Positions 6,844-8,021 of a stretch of 8,021 nucleotides of DNA are shown here, piece by piece (position 1 is the first letter of the stretch; every line of letters starts with the position of its first letter). The notes under the pieces were generated by a model. The model was not told the origin of the DNA. It ran no database searches and worked only from the letters and a program-made list of their open reading frames with translations. Location of the stretch: assembly GCA_031284065.1 (NCBI GenBank), contig JAITAP010000154.1, forward strand, positions 1-8,021. Direction: 5' to 3'. A program made the translations under genes and the position numbers. This stretch comes from Prevotellaceae bacterium. GTDB lineage: Bacteria; Bacteroidota; Bacteroidia; Bacteroidales; UBA932.

Positions 6844-6996
6844 ATGGAACAAGTAGAGGCAATCAGCCAAGAAGTCAACTCCACTGGTCATTGCGCATCA
6901 TTTTCTGGTACTCCATTCCGTCCAGCCCGCGCTTCAGCTTGCCAAAGTGTGCTGCAAGAGGTGATGTGGGCTTTCGGGCGAAGCGTTGCTTTTTAG
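6844..6996 (+). pseudogene. Start of an unidentified small gene, probably truncated
   Basis: A 50-codon frame starts at an ATG preceded by AGGAG nine bases upstream, the clearest ribosome binding site in the window. The first 14 codons (MEQVEAISQEVNST) look like a real soluble N-terminus. From about 6885 onward the frame is the antisense of the minus-strand membrane protein gene at 6875-7090 and has unnatural composition (SGTPFRPARASACQ). The simplest reading is the 5' end of a gene cut off by a rearrangement. It was not recognised. Confidence 0.3.
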
Positions 6997-7090
6997 ATTT
7001 TGTCCTATCAACTAAAATCCACGTCCACGTGGCAACCAACAGCGTTATGCCAATCATTGATAGCACAAAAAACACATTGTCGAATAGCAT
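6875..7090 (-). CDS. Small membrane protein, NVFF family member 1 (71 aa)
   Basis: The protein starts MLFDNVFFVLSMIGITLLVA, one hydrophobic span at residues about 5-27, followed by a strongly basic tail (DRTKSKKQRFARKPTSPLA, KLKRGLDG). This predicts one membrane helix with the positive tail in the cytoplasm. It aligns without gaps over its first 28 residues with the 37-residue protein encoded at 7114-7227, with 12 identities including N5-V-F-F, I13-G14, A20, W24 and D28. It lies 23 bases after that gene on the same strand, suggesting one operon. The last few codons (NDQWS) meet the end of the truncated plus-strand frame. Family and function are unknown to me. Confidence 0.55.
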   Translation of the reverse strand: MLFDNVFFVLSMIGITLLVATWTWILVDRTKSKKQRFARKPTSPLAAHFGKLKRGLDGMEYQKMMRNDQWS

Positions 7091-7113
7091 AAAAGTATTG
7101 TTTTTTTAGGAGG

Positions 7114-7227
7114 CTATGCTTGCGTTTTTGCCTCATGGTATTCGTCAAATTTGACCCATGCCACCACAGCAATTAGCACCATAAGGCCAATAAGTGTCAG
7201 TAAAAAGAATACATTGTTCCAGAACAT
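7114..7227 (-). CDS. Small membrane protein, NVFF family member 2 (37 aa)
   Basis: This 37-residue protein begins MFWNNVFFLLTLIGLMVLIA, with one membrane span at about 6-24 and a polar tail ending FDEYHEAKTQA. It is a paralogue of the product of 6875-7090, sharing M-x3-NVFF-x-L-x2-IG-x3-L-x-A-x3-W-x3-D. Its ATG lies seven bases after the stop of the DUF6722-like frame at 7235, so the three frames look like one transcription unit. The small size recalls accessory subunits of membrane complexes such as CcoQ- or CydX-type peptides, but no specific signature is present. Confidence 0.55.
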   Translation of the reverse strand: MFWNNVFFLLTLIGLMVLIAVVAWVKFDEYHEAKTQA

Positions 7228-7234
7228 AGCGCTT

Positions 7235-7438
7235 TTATTTAATGGATTTAAAATGCAAATAAAATCCGGTAGCGGTAAAAATAAACGTTGCGGTTACCCC
7301 CCAAAGTATTGCCATTGTTTTGGGTACAGTGGCATCAAATATAGAGGATAGCACAACACCTGCCAGTACTAACTTGGCAATGTCAAGCAAAAAGTCGGCG
7401 GCTTTTATTTTTAGTTCGCTTTTTGCTCTGCGATTCTT
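7235..7438 (-). CDS. DUF6722-like small membrane protein, start codon unclear
   Basis: The open frame gives up to 67 residues with a clear protein-like pattern: a basic start (SELKIK), ADFLLDIAKLVLAGVVLSS as an amphipathic/hydrophobic helix, SIFDATVPKT as a turn, then ILWGVTATFIFTATGFYLHF as a second span and FKSIK. This two-helix layout recalls the DUF6722 family of Bacteroidales; I recall it from pattern and could not check it. An in-frame TGA lies at 7441-7439, and no ATG or GTG occurs before the conserved part. Options are ATA at 7408, TTG at 7390 (which would lose the KAADF segment), or a frameshift in the AAAAA tract from the GTG at 7442. It leads a probable three-gene operon. Confidence 0.5.
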   Translation of the reverse strand, partial: KNRRAKSELKIKAADFLLDIAKLVLAGVVLSSIFDATVPKTMAILWGVTATFIFTATGFYLHFKSIK

Positions 7439-7441
7439 TCA

Positions 7442-7475
7442 CAAAGGTAGCAAATAAGTTGACACGTAAAACAAA
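7442..7475 (-). promoter_or_regulatory. Candidate promoter of the small membrane protein operon
   Basis: TACCTTTG (7449-7442, minus strand) matches the -7 consensus. TTTG at 7475-7472 is 22 bases upstream, a little long, and a GTTT lies at the usual 19-base spacing. Transcription would start near 7437, at the beginning of the DUF6722-like frame. Confidence 0.5.
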
Positions 7476-7518
7476 TTAATTTTATTCATCAAATGACAGT
7501 AGTAGTAGAAAAATCAGC

Positions 7519-7644
7519 ATGGGTAAAGATATAGCGCGGGCGCTCGGCGCAACAAAGGCAGGTAAGGAGTTTTCCGCCAAGCTCAAGCTGGTTAAGCAAG
7601 ATGACGTATTTAGGATGACTTTTGATTTTGCACAAAAAAAGTAA
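7519..7644 (+). CDS. Unidentified small basic protein (41 aa)
   Basis: The frame encodes MGKDIARALGATKAGKEFSA, then KLKLVKQDDVFRMTFDFAQKK. It is hydrophilic and basic with no membrane span, and its alternating pattern (FRMTFDF) suggests a beta strand near the end. No good ribosome binding site is seen; AGAAAAA lies just upstream. The frame stays open upstream to a TAA at 7477, so an earlier non-ATG start or an upstream frameshift (a short frame MTVVVEKSAWVKI begins at 7493) is possible. It lies between two groups of minus-strand membrane protein genes. I do not recognise it. Confidence 0.35.
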   Translation: MGKDIARALGATKAGKEFSAKLKLVKQDDVFRMTFDFAQKK

Positions 7645-7668
7645 AAAAAACACCTAAATGTCATGGTG
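7643..7668 (-). terminator. Weak terminator-like element after the YRNR gene
   Basis: On the minus strand CACC and GGTG form a short stem around the end of the gene at 7654-7764, followed by eight T residues (7650-7643). The stem is only four base pairs, so this is tentative. Confidence 0.25.
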
Positions 7669-7764
7669 GCTTGTAAACAAAATTTTTCTGTTGCGATAAA
7701 TAACAACTCCGGCTGCGGTTGTACCTACTATGCCTATAGCGGCAATGAAAAGAACTAGTCCCAT
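7654..7764 (-). CDS. Small membrane protein, YRNR family member 1 (36 aa)
   Basis: The 36-residue protein begins MGLVLFIAAIGIVG and has one hydrophobic span at residues 2-22, then YRNRKILFTSHHDI. The arginine-rich segment just after the span predicts a cytoplasmic C-terminus. It is a clear paralogue of the product at the right edge of the window, sharing IGIV, YRNR, ILF and H at matching places (14 of 27 aligned residues). The ATG at 7764 is preferred because an in-frame TAA lies only eight codons upstream with no other start between. The conserved YRNR-x-ILF tail suggests binding to a partner or lipid headgroups; function is unknown. Confidence 0.55.
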   Translation of the reverse strand: MGLVLFIAAIGIVGTTAAGVVIYRNRKILFTSHHDI

Positions 7765-7914
7765 AATAATGACATTTATTTGTGTTTATGTATTCGATAT
7801 AATAAAAAACCGGCAGTGATGAAAATATATGGAAACAAATTTTTTATTCACCAACAAAAACCAACAAGATTATGAAGACAAAAATAGTCCCTGATTTTGC
7901 GCAACGGAGCAAGC
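7765..7914. other. AT-rich gap between the two YRNR-type genes
   Basis: No convincing gene is visible. A 22-codon minus-strand frame (7912-7844, TTG start, hydrophobic FVFIILLVFVG) and a 33-codon plus-strand frame starting at 7873 (MKTKIVPDFAQRSKLK) are open, but neither has support. A small direct repeat CCAACAA-AAA-CCAACAA lies at 7851-7867. Confidence 0.35.
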
Positions 7915-8021
7915 TTAAGCCGCCTGTTCGTGCTTGGAAAACAAAATTTCTCTGTTGCGGTATGCAACGATAGCAACGGCAATGGAGGCAACAATACCTA
8001 TGGTTGCCATAAAAATAAGTA
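7915..8021 (-). CDS. Small membrane protein, YRNR family member 2 (partial, start probably outside window)
   Basis: The visible part reads LIFMATIGIVASIAVAIVA, then YRNREILFSKHEQAA and a TAA at 7917-7915. An in-frame ATG at 8010 would give 31 residues, but the frame is still open and hydrophobic (LIF) up to the window edge. Alignment with the 36-residue paralogue places the true start a few codons further out. It has the same layout as that paralogue: one membrane span, then a YRNR-x-ILF tail. The intergenic gap of 150 bases between the two paralogues holds no clear gene. Confidence 0.5.
   Translation of the reverse strand, partial: LIFMATIGIVASIAVAIVAYRNREILFSKHEQAA

Noticed and set aside
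7111..7154. Perfect AGGAGG followed by an ATG on the plus strand
   Set aside because: The frame ends after 12 codons (MLAFLPHGIRQI) and is antisense to the NVFF-type gene; the match is likely chance.
7114..7227. CcoQ, CydX or KdpF-type oxidase/transporter subunit
   Set aside because: Only size and a single span agree; none of the partner genes are present and no diagnostic residues were seen.
7482..7706. 74-codon minus-strand frame (MLFIATEKFCLQ start)
   Set aside because: It overlaps the end of the YRNR-type gene in another frame and has low-complexity, Cys/Phe/Ser-rich composition without similarity to the neighbouring families.
7873..7974. 33-codon plus-strand frame MKTKIVPDFAQRSK
   Set aside because: Two thirds of it is antisense to the YRNR-type partial gene and it has no ribosome binding site.

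Overview
The window looks like the chromosome of a member of the Bacteroidota, most likely Bacteroidales. Four observations support this: TAnnTTTG-type -7 promoter boxes (TACCTTTG) occur in intergenic DNA, Shine-Dalgarno sequences before the large genes are weak, there is a large secreted beta-helix/TIM-barrel protein of the DUF6298 kind, and there are remnants of an IS30-family element. No rRNA, tRNA or CRISPR array was seen.

Layout. Positions 1-575 are non-coding and AT-rich. They hold seven tandem copies of a 53-54 bp unit built around the palindrome ATTCCCCTACGGGGAAT, plus one inverted copy at 145-184. A GC-rich plus-strand gene (682-3783) encodes a probable exported, carbohydrate-active protein of 1033 residues. 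Convergent to it is a minus-strand recQ helicase gene (4012-5925). Immediately upstream of recQ lie two truncated, head-to-tail copies of the same end of an IS30-family element (5985-6122 and 6118-6722). One is reduced to its end plus 13 transposase codons. The other keeps a transposase N-terminal half that stops just before the catalytic DDE domain.

Positions 6723-8021 are AT-rich and contain a cluster of very small minus-strand genes for predicted single- or double-span membrane proteins. They include two different pairs of paralogues (MxxxNVFFxL type and YRNRxILF type) and one DUF6722-like protein whose start codon cannot be found. Two small plus-strand reading frames lie between them.

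How they fit together. The enzyme gene and recQ show no functional link. The transposon remnants matter mainly for recQ: the truncated transposase frame of the nearer copy runs across the recQ start codon, and a consensus -7 box sits only a few bases before the recQ ATG, so the insertion has probably reshaped recQ expression. The micro-membrane-protein cluster is the least explained part of the window and the best candidate for something undescribed.
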